A stretch of 64,000 nt of DNA from Cyclaneusma minus. Lineage: Eukaryota > Ascomycota > Leotiomycetes > Marthamycetales > Marthamycetaceae. The notes beneath the pieces were generated by a model that was not told where the DNA came from, made no database searches, and worked only from the letters and a program-made list of their open reading frames with translations. Positions 45,056-55,221 of this stretch are shown one piece after another. Made by a program: the position numbers and the translations under genes. Where the stretch lies: assembly GCA_037179335.1 (NCBI GenBank), contig JAKZHN010000034.1, positions 310,001 through 374,000 of the forward strand, in the 5' to 3' direction. How positions within the stretch are numbered: position 1 is the stretch's first letter; every line of letters starts with the position of its first letter.

Positions 45056-46245
45056 ATGCGCACGTCTACTTTCGCCGTCCTGGCTTGTCTAGGGGGTGCT
45101 ATTGCCGGTCCTTTTGAACAGCGAGCTCGTAAGTGATCAGTTTAGCTTCTGGTAGACACGCAATTAATTCAATGTGTTCGTAGCTGCTGTCACCGAGAGC
45201 GCCTTGAATCCATGGGTGACCGTTGTTTCTGGCACACCCTCGACCGTTACGCCCTACATTACCACAATCAGCGGAGTAGCCACCACTGTTGGTGCTGTGC
45301 CAGCCTCTTTGACCGTGACGACCTCTTTCACGGGAACCAGAACAACTGGTGGAGCCACCGCTACAAATGCACCTTCAACGGGCGGCGGCTCTTTTGAAGT
45401 CTGCCACAACCTCGATGGCGATTTCGCTCCTTTCTGTACCCCTAACAACGGGTCCAGCGTCTATGTCGACGAGACCTACTACGGTACTTTCCCCCAATTT
45501 CCCAATCCCCAACCCGACCCAAATTCTCGACAACTTTCCGTTCGAGAAGCTAACACAACTTCCCCCAGTGACCTGGGACGCCGACTACTGGACCAGCAAA
45601 AACACCTCCATCATCGTGCAAGCCAACTACGTCAATACCACCCTCGGCATGCAAACCTTCGAATCCTCCTCCATCCCCGTCGGCTGGGGCTTCTACGCCA
45701 TGAAAATCAGCTCTTCTTGGCTCCAAGGCTACGCCTCCAACAACCTCACCCTCTACATCGTCTCGCTCGACAACACCGACCCCAACGCCGTCTCCCAATC
45801 CTTCACCGGCCCCACCGTAATGGCGACCAAAAAGCCCGTCAATTACTACCACCAGCCACAGGCCCAAGCACCTTCCGGCGCATCGTTGTACATCGGAATT
45901 CCGATTGTCGTGGCGTTTGTGATCGCTTGTTTAATAGGGGTTTGCTGGTGGAATAGGAAACATAGACAGATTGCGCTGGGGAATATAATGGGAAGGAATA
46001 GGGGGTATGGGGAGAGGAAGACGAAGAGGCAGAGACTGGGGTTGGGAAAGAATAAGAGGGGAGTGGTAGCGGAGGAGCAGGAGTTGGTCAGCGAGGGAAT
46101 TTACAGGGATGCGCCGGTGAGGGAAGAGGTTTTCCATCGCAGGGATAATGAGGATTTGGGGAGTTTGGTGGGGACGCCGACCGAGGAGAGGACGAATTAT
46201 TTTAGGGACGAGATGAGGAGACAGGAAGCTGAGAGGAGGCAGTAG
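45056..46245 (+). CDS. Secretory-pathway single-pass membrane protein, PSG1-like
   Basis: Three exons (45056-45128, 45184-45483, 45569-46245) give 349 residues. A signal peptide ('TFAVLACLGGAIAG') is followed by a Thr/Ser-rich segment likely O-glycosylated, then a conserved luminal domain ('CHNLDGDFAPFCTPNNGSSV', 'YVTWDADYW' across the exon 2/3 junction, several N-x-S/T sites), one TM helix at about 225-247 ('IGIPIVVAFVIACLIGVCWW') and a basic cytosolic tail of about 100 residues. The layout and the 'F-A-P-F-C..P-N-N-G' plus 'V-T-W' blocks resemble the fungal family of yeast Psg1 (YKL077W), which helps stabilise the plasma-membrane H+-ATPase in the Golgi. The family assignment is from memory and moderate. 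Confidence 0.6.
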
Positions 46246-47040
46246 ATGGGGATGGCGGGAAATGTATCCTTTGAGCGGAGCAGGGATGTCACGTCAGGTT
46301 CGATGATATTCGAAGGAAATGAATTATGGAAACGGCTGGGAATTTGGGCGGTCGCTCGTTATGCTTGCTTGGCCCAAGGTTCCTCCTGAAAGGGTCTGAT
46401 TTGGCTTGGTTATAGAATGCATCAGCATAGTAGAAGGCGCCCTGTTATAGATTATGTATCATGTATTGTACAAATATCAACCCCTTGAATCCACTGATCC
46501 AATATCGAATCCACAAAGAAGAGCTGACCAACTCACAGCATGCTCTCGAGGGCCTTCCAGGGAGCTTCAAGGCACCATCATAGCACAAACAACCTATCGA
46601 CAGGTCAACTGACATGAGACAGATTCTCGGCTCACGACAGAGTTAGTCTTTAGCGAGTCAGACCCAACAGTGCCTATTTAGGATGCTATAAGCGTGCTAT
46701 TCAGTAAAAACCCAGTTTTGTCGCACGTCGACGCGCAAAATATCAAAATACAAATCGCACACCAACAGATGGCAAATTTTGCATAGATTACAGTAATGCT
46801 AGTGGTTTTGCTATAACAAATCTGTGGAGTCTGGAAAATGCATTTCAAGGTTGTGGATATAGATAGATACCAAAGTTAGAAGTTAGCTATCCAGGCTAAA
46901 GAAGCTGGGGAAAGGAGCAAGCCGAGCCACCATGGTCAGCTGTGCCTTGGGGACTGCGAGGAAGACTGAGTTTCGTCAAACAGATATGGTTCTAGCAATA
47001 CTCCAGATCATGTGATCTGCCTCAGGTGTAGCTGGAGGCT
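46246..47040. other. Intergenic with one isolated array motif
   Basis: A single TTTTGTCGCACGTCGACG motif at about 46719-46736 foreshadows the array that follows. No gene was recognised. Confidence 0.4.
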
Positions 47041-47054
47041 AAGGACAGGAAGGG

Positions 47055-48025
47055 GAAGTTTTGTCGCATATCGATAGGTCCGGACGATGTATGGGTGGGG
47101 GATGGAGAGAGGGGTAGAGGGAGAGGTAGAGGGAGGGGGAGAGAGTGTGGGAGTTGTTTTGTTGCACATCGATGTGTCTGGACGTGGCCTGCGTCAGTGA
47201 CCGGACGTGGAGACGGAGAGGGGGGTGTTTTGTTGCATGTCGACTGAACGGCGTTGGAAAAGTGGTTTTTCAAATCATTGTTTTGAGATTCAAAAATGGC
47301 ACAGGCTGGTAGAGCAGGAAATTCCAAGCAAATTGATGTATAGAACGCCTGGGTTCAGAGGTCAGGAGCTTGCGTATAAATGTTGTTAAATAATACTTGA
47401 TTTTGATATATAAGCTATACCGGGGCGCCGGCGGCCGAGCGACAAAAATGAGTCCGGACGACAGGATACTGCTAAGCTGACAGAAAACCATTCGACGGTT
47501 TAGGGATACCACGTGATCTCGTGTGTTTTTGGATCTTCAGAAGGGAGACTTCTGTTGCACATCGATTTTCCCGGACGGAGTGAACCCGGGTGGGTGGAGA
47601 GGAAGAGGGCGAGGGAGATGTTTTGTTGCACATCGATGGGCCCGGTCCGGACATGGGCGGGGTTTGGCGAGGGGGTGAGGTGGGGAGGGATAGGGGTTTT
47701 TTTTTGTTGCACTATCGACTTGTCCGGACGAGGTGGAGCTGGGGGCCGGAGATGGACTCACGGAGGGGGAGTTTTTTGTCGCTAGTCGATGTGTCCGGAC
47801 GTAGCCGGCCTGGGTGGGTGAGCAGGGAGAGGCAGGGGAGAAGAAGAGGAAGTCTTGTTGCATATCGAGTTGCCCGGACGGGGTGAAGCTGGAAGTCGAC
47901 CAGACGGGAAAAAGGAGGAAGTTGTTTTGTTGCACATCGATGGGTCCGGTCCGGTCCAGGTCCATATAGGCGGAGAATAGGGAGAGGGGATTATTTTGTT
48001 GCGCATCGATGGGTCCGGTCCGGAC
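47055..48025 (+). repeat. Array of about ten copies of a 28 bp motif with purine-rich spacers
   Basis: Consensus TTTTGTTGCACATCGATG followed by GGTCCGGACG. Copies start near 47056, 47157, 47228, 47549, 47621, 47701, 47773, 47852, 47925 and 47994, all in the same direction. ATCGAT and TCCGGA are palindromic cores. Spacers are 50-110 bp (one gap of about 300 bp) and G/A-rich (GGGAGAGG-type). The minus-strand open frame over the array (47537-48034) repeats 'TGPIDVQQN' and is a by-product of the motif. The same motif forms the arms of the element at 4.2 kb. Confidence 0.8.
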
Positions 48026-48147
48026 CAGGTCCATAAGGGCGATGGATCACAGTGGATGTGGACTTGCGCATGGAAGTTAAGTCAAGATCCAGAGCGACAA
48101 CCTGGAGCATAAATTTGCCATAGTTACCACAGTTCAACCGCTGGAAA

Positions 48148-51100
48148 CTACCATTCCATCTGTTTCATTAGCTCCGAGACTTCATCATCAACCACTTTAG
48201 TCGGGCGACCCAGACCCTTCGGTTTACACATGACCTCCAGCAAGTTCTTTCCAAACTTCCGAAACGCATCACTTATGCCACCGTTACCCGTCAACTCCTT
48301 CTCCATCGCACTCAGCTCGAACCTAAATTCCTTTCCGCCAACAGACACAAAAGACCTATCTAGATCAATAGTGATCTCCTCGCCGTCCTCCGCTAGCTCA
48401 AAGAACACGGGCTCACCAATTGTGAAACCAAGCAGACCCAGATTTGGCTGGTTGCGGGCATAGATGAACGCAAAGGACTCGGCTATTACACACTGGACTC
48501 CAGCTCCTAAGGAGGCATTATTAGCATTTGGGACTTGTTTGCAGCTCAAGATCTTACCTATGAGCGCAGTGACGGCGACGTCCCGAGACGATCCACAGCC
48601 CCAGGCTCGTCCTGCGACAACGACATTGTACCCTTGCTTTACCTTCTCCCGGAAGTCTGGATGCGTGTACTCCAGGCAATGCTTTCCAAAGTCTTCCGCA
48701 GTAACGCAGTTTACGATGTGGTCATTTGGGGCCATCTGAAGGTGTCAGCAACAAAATTAGGATTCAGGAAGGGGCCCGACAATGCAATATACAGAGTGCA
48801 AAGCTTACCGAATCGGTATCCACGAAGTCTCCGAACCTTTGAATCTTCCCGCGTCTCACAGCCGCTACTGACCTTTTTGGTTTCTCTTCTGGGCCGAGGG
48901 CAGGCATCAGAGTTGGCATCTTAGTCTGTGATTCGGACATGTCTTCCTCACCCACAGGCTCGACATATTGCACAGTACTCGTTTTCGACTCTCCTGATGA
49001 CTCGGCCTTCTTTCGACCGAGCAGAGTGTTCAGACGGTCCTGGTCAATAAGCTGTAACAGCTCATGCGGGTTCTTGACTTTCATCTCAAACGATGATGCT
49101 GCCACAGTCACGGACGAAGCGATGTGACCAAAAGAGCCTGCGAAAATCGTCAGCTGTCTTCTTGGAACTTGCGCCAAGGTCAAAACATCGCCTGGAAGAA
49201 TGCAAAAAAATGCAAAAAAAAAGTAGGTGTTGGTACGACTCGAACGTGGATGGTAATTTGCTTCTGTCACTTAAGACTTTTTAACACTAGCCCTCTACGT
49301 AACACGCAGGGGAAGAGGGAACTCCCGAAAGGGTGTCGCTTTAAAGCCTCCTAGTACCTCCACAAATTGAATGTCGTTACCAACTGAGCCATCGATCCCG
49401 CAACTTTGGATGCCCGAAGGCGAGCGAAAGTTGCGCACTCGGCCTTATAAGTGAAACTTCCCTCATAGATCCGACCCCGCCAATGACCTTTCGCCGCTGC
49501 GCATCTTCACTGTCGATAACGTAAGATACGGGGACTCACCAGTACCCATACGGTTTTTGAAGTTCCGATTCTGAGACGAAAGCCACGTTTCTCCCTCTCC
49601 CGCCCTATCAGCACCCATACCCACACAGTATGAGCATCCCGGAACACCAATTTCGAAGCCCGCCTTCTCATAAACATCCACTAGTCCCGCATCTCTCAAA
49701 TTTTGCAGTATCGGCAGCGAGCCCGGCACAACCTTCCTCTTCCCCCTCTTCACCGGCACCATCCCCCTCTTCAGCCCCAGCTCCAACACCAACGCTCCCA
49801 AAATCAAGTCCTCCTCCGCCGTCGTACAAGCACCTATAAAAACTCCATCCAAACCCATCCCCTCCATCTCCGTCACAGCCACCACATCGTCAGGCGACGG
49901 ATACCTCGCAATAAACGGTACCACCTTCTCCAAATTAATCTCACACGTTTCCGCACAAACCGCGTCTTCATCCGGGCGAAAATACCTCGACTCCCTCGTA
50001 TGTCTCTTCACCCTCCTCTTCTTCACAAACCCCTTCGTTTCCTCATCCGGTACAAACGCCCCCGTAATACCCCCAAACTCCGTCGTCATATTCGCAATCG
50101 CAAAGCGCGCATCTGCACTCAAGCACGCCACGCCTGGTCCCGTAAACTCCACAATGCGTTCTGCTGCCACAGTGTTGCGTTTGAGTTCTTTGAGGATGTA
50201 GAGGATTACGTCTTTGCCGCCAATACCAGGACTAGGAGTGTTGAGGAGACGGATCTGAAGGCACTCGGGCACTTTGAACCATGTTTGGCCGGTCACGAGG
50301 GGCATGGTTACGTCTGCGACGCCGAGGCCGATGGCGAGACAGCCGAGCGCGCCGGAGGAACACGTGTGGCTGTCGGAGCCGATGATGAGATGGCCGGGTT
50401 GGGCGCGGGTGCGGTAGAATTCGGTGTGCATGATTGTGTACTGTGCGTTTCGTTAGCCCCTTTTGCATTCTGTTCCCTCTCTTCCCCTCCCATTCATCAG
50501 CCCCTTTACCATCTGCATCATCAACAGGAACAAAAGAAGCGTGCATGTCACATCACACCTCTCAAGCAAAGAAAACCAGCACCACAAACTCACATTCATC
50601 CCCTTCATCTCCGTCATCCTGAACCCCCTCTTCGCCCTCTCGGCACTTTCCACCAACCCCCTCACCTTCTCATTCCCACTCAGTCTCGGATCAACCACAT
50701 GATCCCCCGCCAACCAGAACCGATCGTTCCGAAAAATGCCCGGTTTGCCAATAGCGTTGTAGTCTCGTTCCATACCCGCCCAGGACAGTTCAGAAGCAAG
50801 GATCCAGTCGACTGATACGATGATTACTTCGCCGGGGGAGACGGAACTGCGCGGTGGTATGGCGTGGGCGGCGAATATCTTTTCACTTAGGGTCATTGGA
50901 CGTCGGCCTGGGGGACGTGTGGGAGTGCTGGGATAGGAAAGGGGGTTCTGGGTGGAGGTGGTGATGGCGAAGAGGTGGGCGGAGATGAGGAAGAGGATTT
51001 CTGAGATTTGCGCTGGGGAGGGTTTTGAGGAGGATGGGGGAGAGAGGCTGAGGCCGAGACCGCCGTGGAAGGGGGAGGTGGTGCTAATGGAGAGGACTTC

Positions 51101-51328
51101 TTGGAGAGCAGAGGATTCAAGGGGGTAAGGAGGTGTGGTTTGAAGGAGGTGGGAGGAGAGGGTTTGGATGTTGGTTAGGAGTGGTGTGTCTTCTGAGGCG
51201 ATGTGGGAGGTAGGGATGGAGATGGTGCGAATCTCGCGGAGGAGTTCGTGGAGGCGGTGGAGAGCTTGAGAATTGGTAAGTTCCATCGTCTCTGTTTCTT
51301 TCTCTGTTTCTGTGTTGCTTGTGGCCAT
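48148..51328 (-). CDS. Aconitase-family hydro-lyase, fused LeuC-LeuD type
   Basis: Five exons (51328-50594, 50440-49540, 49137-48809, 48735-48558, 48506-48148) give 833 residues. The catalytic half shows the 3-isopropylmalate dehydratase pattern: 'MTLSEKIFAAHA', 'GSDSHTCSSGALGCLAIGLG', 'GACTTAEEDL', 'PGCSYCVGMGAD', with the three [4Fe-4S] ligand cysteines. The swivel domain is 'GRAWGCGSSRDVAVTALIG' then 'AESFAFIYARNQPNLGLLGF'. About 150 extra N-terminal residues, with no domain I recognise, precede the LeuC-like start. An upstream in-frame ATG (51430) would add 34 residues. The likely reaction is dehydration/hydration of a (alkyl)malate or citrate-type acid; the substrate cannot be read from sequence. 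Intron 2 is 402 nt and holds a SINE-like unit. It is divergent from the lyase gene, with a shared ~1.2 kb promoter. Confidence 0.85.
49212..49405 (-). repeat. tRNA-derived SINE-like pol III unit within an intron
   Basis: On the minus strand, TGGCTCAGTTGG (49391-49380) is a full match to the pol III A box (TRGCNNAGYNGG). GTTCGAGTC near 49246-49235 matches the B box core, and a run of nine T follows at 49222-49214, fitting a pol III terminator. The boxes are about 130 nt apart, too far for a tRNA without an intron, and the acceptor and T stems do not pair, so it is not a functional tRNA. It lies in the 402 nt intron 2 of the aconitase-family gene, in the same orientation. A hairpin, GCAACTTT...AAAGTTGC, lies just upstream (about 49402-49436). 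Confidence 0.5.
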
Positions 51329-52531
51329 GGTGATTGGCTTCCAAGTTGAATTATAGGTTCGGTTGAGAGCTTCAGTGGAAAAGGTTGAAAAGTTGGCTGA
51401 AAAATCTTGTCGTATTCTCTTCCATGTCAATCTGAGCCTGCTATATTAGCAGTTTCTGACCTAAGAAGTGCGGACACTTCTTTTCAACTGGTAAGGCAGA
51501 TTTCAACCTTTGGGTTTTCTCTAGAGTCTAGTTGTCGGTCACGAACTTGGGTACCAATGTGAAAATGGAAAACTATTCGATATGAGGTCGAAGGTTGAAC
51601 AGCCAAAAGAAGTTCTATTGCTCCTGCTGTGGATATTGAGTAATGAGTGTTAGGGATTGCTAACAGTCTGTTTCCACATGAGAGGAAATCAGGCTAGTAT
51701 TAAGCCTTTTGTGAACAGTGAGCTATGGTCTATCAGCAAAGGTGTCCACGATACTTTATAGCGTGATGCGTGCCACCACCATCACTTGCTTCACATTCTC
51801 GAGCGGGCTGTTATCCCGCGTTTTTCAGCTTTCAGCCAGCCTCCAGCCTCGAAACATCGCAATTGAAAGGATTCGGAATCTGGAGACGGGAAGGAGTGGG
51901 GTTATATGTCCGTACGGCCTCGGAATTCGGAGTGTTTTCGCGGCATAGCTTTTCATTGGTGGCCTTGCTGATGTACCAATGCCGAAATGCCCGAGATGGC
52001 GGGGTAGCTCAGACCGTACATGTAGCTGAAGCTTCAACTCGACTTCGACATCACCTGATACGGCACGGTAACAGTTGGAAGATGAAGATGATATCGGCCC
52101 CTGGGGACATGGATTCCATGCAAGTACGCAAAGAATGCCTTGAATCACGGACGGGAATTCGCATGGGAACTCGAAACACGAATGACTTCCCGTGACGACG
52201 GTGGGTCCATTTCTATCTTTCGCTTCACGTCATCCATGACCCTCCTCCGACGTTCGGAATCATCGAAGTTCCTCATACGATTCAGAACGAATTTGAAGAG
52301 CTCCAAGCATCTTTTGTTATGGATTTCTATTTGTCAGGGAACTGCTTCGAGTTAGTTCTGCACGTTCGGAGGCAAATCAGAAGTATAAATACCTGCCGGC
52401 CAGACCTTATGTCTGATGAAGTCACCCAACATACCTAGGTTCTCCCAATATCTGAACTCTCTCAAAACCTCATACCAACTTTCAACCTCCATTGGATCTC
52501 TCTTGCCAATATTTCAAACAAAACCTCCAAC
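51329..52531. promoter_or_regulatory. Shared divergent promoter region
   Basis: About 1.2 kb separates the start codons of the aconitase-family gene (-) and the lyase gene (+), with no gene between. CT-rich and A-rich leader sequence occurs just before 52532. No specific factor site could be assigned. Confidence 0.4.
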
Positions 52532-53626
52532 ATGGCAGACAACCCCTACCTCAGCCCAGCAGCCAAGCTCCGAGCAATGCTAAAAGACGGCAAAATCGTA
52601 GTCGCCCCTGGAATATACGACGGCATCACAGCACGCCTAGCTCTCTCCGCCGGATTCGACGCTCTCTACATGGTAAGCTGTCCTCCACTCACCTCCACTC
52701 ACCTGAGAATCTTGGCTGACTTCCAATTGATATAGACCGGTGCCGGAACCACAATGTCCAAAATCGGCTACCCTGACCTGGGCGTAGCCACGCAAACAGA
52801 AATGGCTGAAAACGCCAGTATGATCGCCGGTCTTGACCGTAATGTGCCAGTCATCGCAGACGCAGATACTGGCTACGGCGGTAAGACTCTTTCCCATCTG
52901 TCTTCCTTCCCGTCTTCTCTCGCGTCCATAACCGAACCCCAAATTCCATACCAAGAAATCAACATCAGCTAACACAGAATCCCACAAGGCCCACTCAGCG
53001 TCGCCCGCACAGTCCAAAAATACATATCCGGCGGCGTCGCCGCTCTCCACCTCGAAGACCAAGTCGTCAACAAGCGTTGCGGCCACCTCTCCAACAAATC
53101 CCTCGTCCCCGTCTCCGAATACACCTCCCGCATCCGCGCCGCCGTCGCCGCTCGCTCTGCCTATCCCGGTGGCGATATCATCATAATCGCACGCACCGAC
53201 GCACTCGCCTCGTTAGGCTATTCCGAAGCCCTTGCACGCCTCAAAGCTGCTCGTGACGCCGGCGCCGACGTTGCTTTCTTGGAAGGCGTACGAAGCCACG
53301 AAGAAGCGAAGAAGGCGTGTGAGGAATTGGCGCCGATGCCGTGTTTGTTGAATATGGTTAATGGCGGACAGACGCCGAATTTTACGGTCAAGGAGGCGAA
53401 GGAGGTTGGGTATAAGATGGTTATCTATCCGGGGTTTGCGCTTGCGCCGGTTTTCGAGGCTGTGTCCAGGGCGGCGAGGGAATTGAGGGAGACGGGGGAT
53501 ATTGCGCCGTTGACGAGTAATGATGCGAAGACGGATATTAGGAGTTTGTTTGAGGCGATGGGACTAAAGGAGTGTGTGGAATTTGATATTAAGGCTGGGG
53601 GGGATCTGTATGCTAATGGGGTCTGA
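52532..53626 (+). CDS. PrpB/isocitrate lyase-superfamily lyase
   Basis: Three exons (52532-52672, 52736-52880, 52989-53626) give 307 residues. It is a compact (beta/alpha)8 enzyme of the PEP mutase/ICL superfamily. 'PGIYDGITARLALSAGFDAL', 'DADTGYGG' (metal-binding Asp) and 'HLEDQ...NKRCGHL' with the catalytic-loop Cys are clear. The KRCGH signature separates C-C lyases (methylisocitrate lyase, oxaloacetate hydrolase, dimethylmalate lyase) from PEP mutases. At 307 residues it matches bacterial PrpB rather than the ~600-residue fungal mitochondrial methylisocitrate lyase, and no targeting peptide is evident. Intron 2 must end at CAAG (52988) to give 'GYGGPLSVART'; a nearer-to-consensus CACAG lies 11 nt upstream but shifts frame. 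Substrate uncertain. Confidence 0.85.
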
Positions 53627-55221
53627 GGGGTGAGGTTTGGAGGTTGGTGAAAGCGAGATTGGGAGTAGAGGTAACCTGGGTCTTGTGGGATATAGCCGAG
53701 GGAGAAAGATAATCTAGACAGACGGCTTCGTTGCCAGATCATTGGAAAGGGGTACTTGGTATAGAATAAGGAATTAGATAGGAGTGATACAAAATGGAAA
53801 TGACAGAAAGAAGCGAGCCAAGATGTGTTGTCCAGATCTTTTCAGAATCGTTCCAAATATCTTCATGATGACCAGAGGACATCTGTATGCTCATGGGGTT
53901 TGAGGGGTGAGATTTTGATGGAGGTAGAGGTCTTTGGGGATCCTTTTGCTACCTCTTCTCAGCCGTAGGGATATACCCAAAGAAGGAATTTGGTCCTTGA
54001 CAAACGGCTTCCTTGTCAAGATAAGGTATAAGAGCCTCAGCTAAGAGTCCATGGCGGCCACAGCTGCGCCAAGCCGGTGTCTGCCCACATCTGTCGAGAT
54101 AGTTCGGATAGCCGAATATATGCGAATACATAGCTGCATCAGTTGTCGTGCCGTTAAGAATGTGGGGTTGTGTAGCTCGCCAGCCGCTCTCAACGGCTAC
54201 CAGCGTCGGGTCGGCATTCCGATCTCAATCCTGATGCCATGCGCCCACGCTGGCACGCTGCAACGGCCAGGATGTGGACGGAGAGGCCGAGTTCGGGGCA
54301 TGAGATGAGTCCCGAGGTCCCTTGAGGTCGTGTCTGTAGGATTCCGCCGGACCGGTTCTAGGCTGTGGGGGATGTCGAATTGAGGCTGACTTGCATTGGA
54401 GGCATGTTCCGCAAACATGATATCGAAACGGATTGTCTTCCAGCGTGGTAGTGGACTCAAGCAGTTCCCGCCGATGATGTTGTTTGCAGGTCGACATGAG
54501 CCCAAAATTCAATTGAAAGCGCTGCATGTAGCCAATCACACCACATTCCGCTGCGGCGCCGAACAGCTCCGGCGCCGAAGCATCAGCATCCGACACGACA
54601 GCATCGCGGCCGACTGTCCCAATATTCTTCTCCTTCGCTACCACAGCACACGATATCGGAACGCCAAGTCTAATAGAATATGACCAAATGGCCCAGCCCG
54701 AGCTGAACATAGACCAAACACTGGTGGCATTGTTTCCAAACCCTGGCTGGCGGCGTAGGATCAAATGCAAAGTTGCAAACCGCCGAGAATGGTACATGTA
54801 TCCACTGAAGGCAGAAAAGATGATAAGTAGGCCACGAGCTCGCCGTTTTTCTTATAGTAGGACTCTGATTTGCTTTTCCATTGTCGATACCTGTTCGTCT
54901 GATCTATCATCTTGATGACCCTCGGCGACCAGGGGTTGTCCTTTCTTTTTCAGCCCAGAAGCAAGCACTCAGCACAGCACATGCATCAGCTGGATGCATG
55001 ACATTGATTCGACAAGACCCATTCACGTCCAGATTCTGGAATTCCACGTGACGACAAGGCTGTTGGCTTACCACCCTGCTGGGATCTGTCATCAGAGGAA
55101 GTTCTTGAATCTTTGGCCGATCAGCTGGTAGCCGCCAGCCATCTTTCTTCCAAGGACATTCCTCTCTAAATTCCCCGACGTCCTCTTCCTACCAATCCTA
55201 CCAAACCTACCAAGCACAACA
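53627..55221. other. Intergenic with a duplicated copy of the lyase 3' end
   Basis: Positions about 53883-54010 repeat about 53610-53735: CTGTATGCT(A/C)ATGGGGT(C/T)TGAGGGGTGAG is shared, as is GACA(A/G)ACGGCTTC(G/C)TTG. A 190-codon minus frame at 54225-54797 has no support. Confidence 0.5.

Noticed and set aside
47055..48025. CRISPR array
   Set aside because: Eukaryotic sequence, repeats degenerate, spacers vary in length and are all purine-rich, no cas genes.
49212..49405. Functional tRNA gene on the minus strand
   Set aside because: A and B boxes are present, but acceptor and T stems do not pair and the boxes are about 130 nt apart.
49703..50815. 370-codon plus-strand frame
   Set aside because: It is antisense to the aconitase-family exons, which carry clear catalytic motifs; its His/Pro/Arg-rich text is a mirror of biased codons.
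54225..54797. 190-codon minus-strand frame between the lyase and PrpD-family genes
   Set aside because: No recognisable domain or signal, composition unlike the neighbouring genes.
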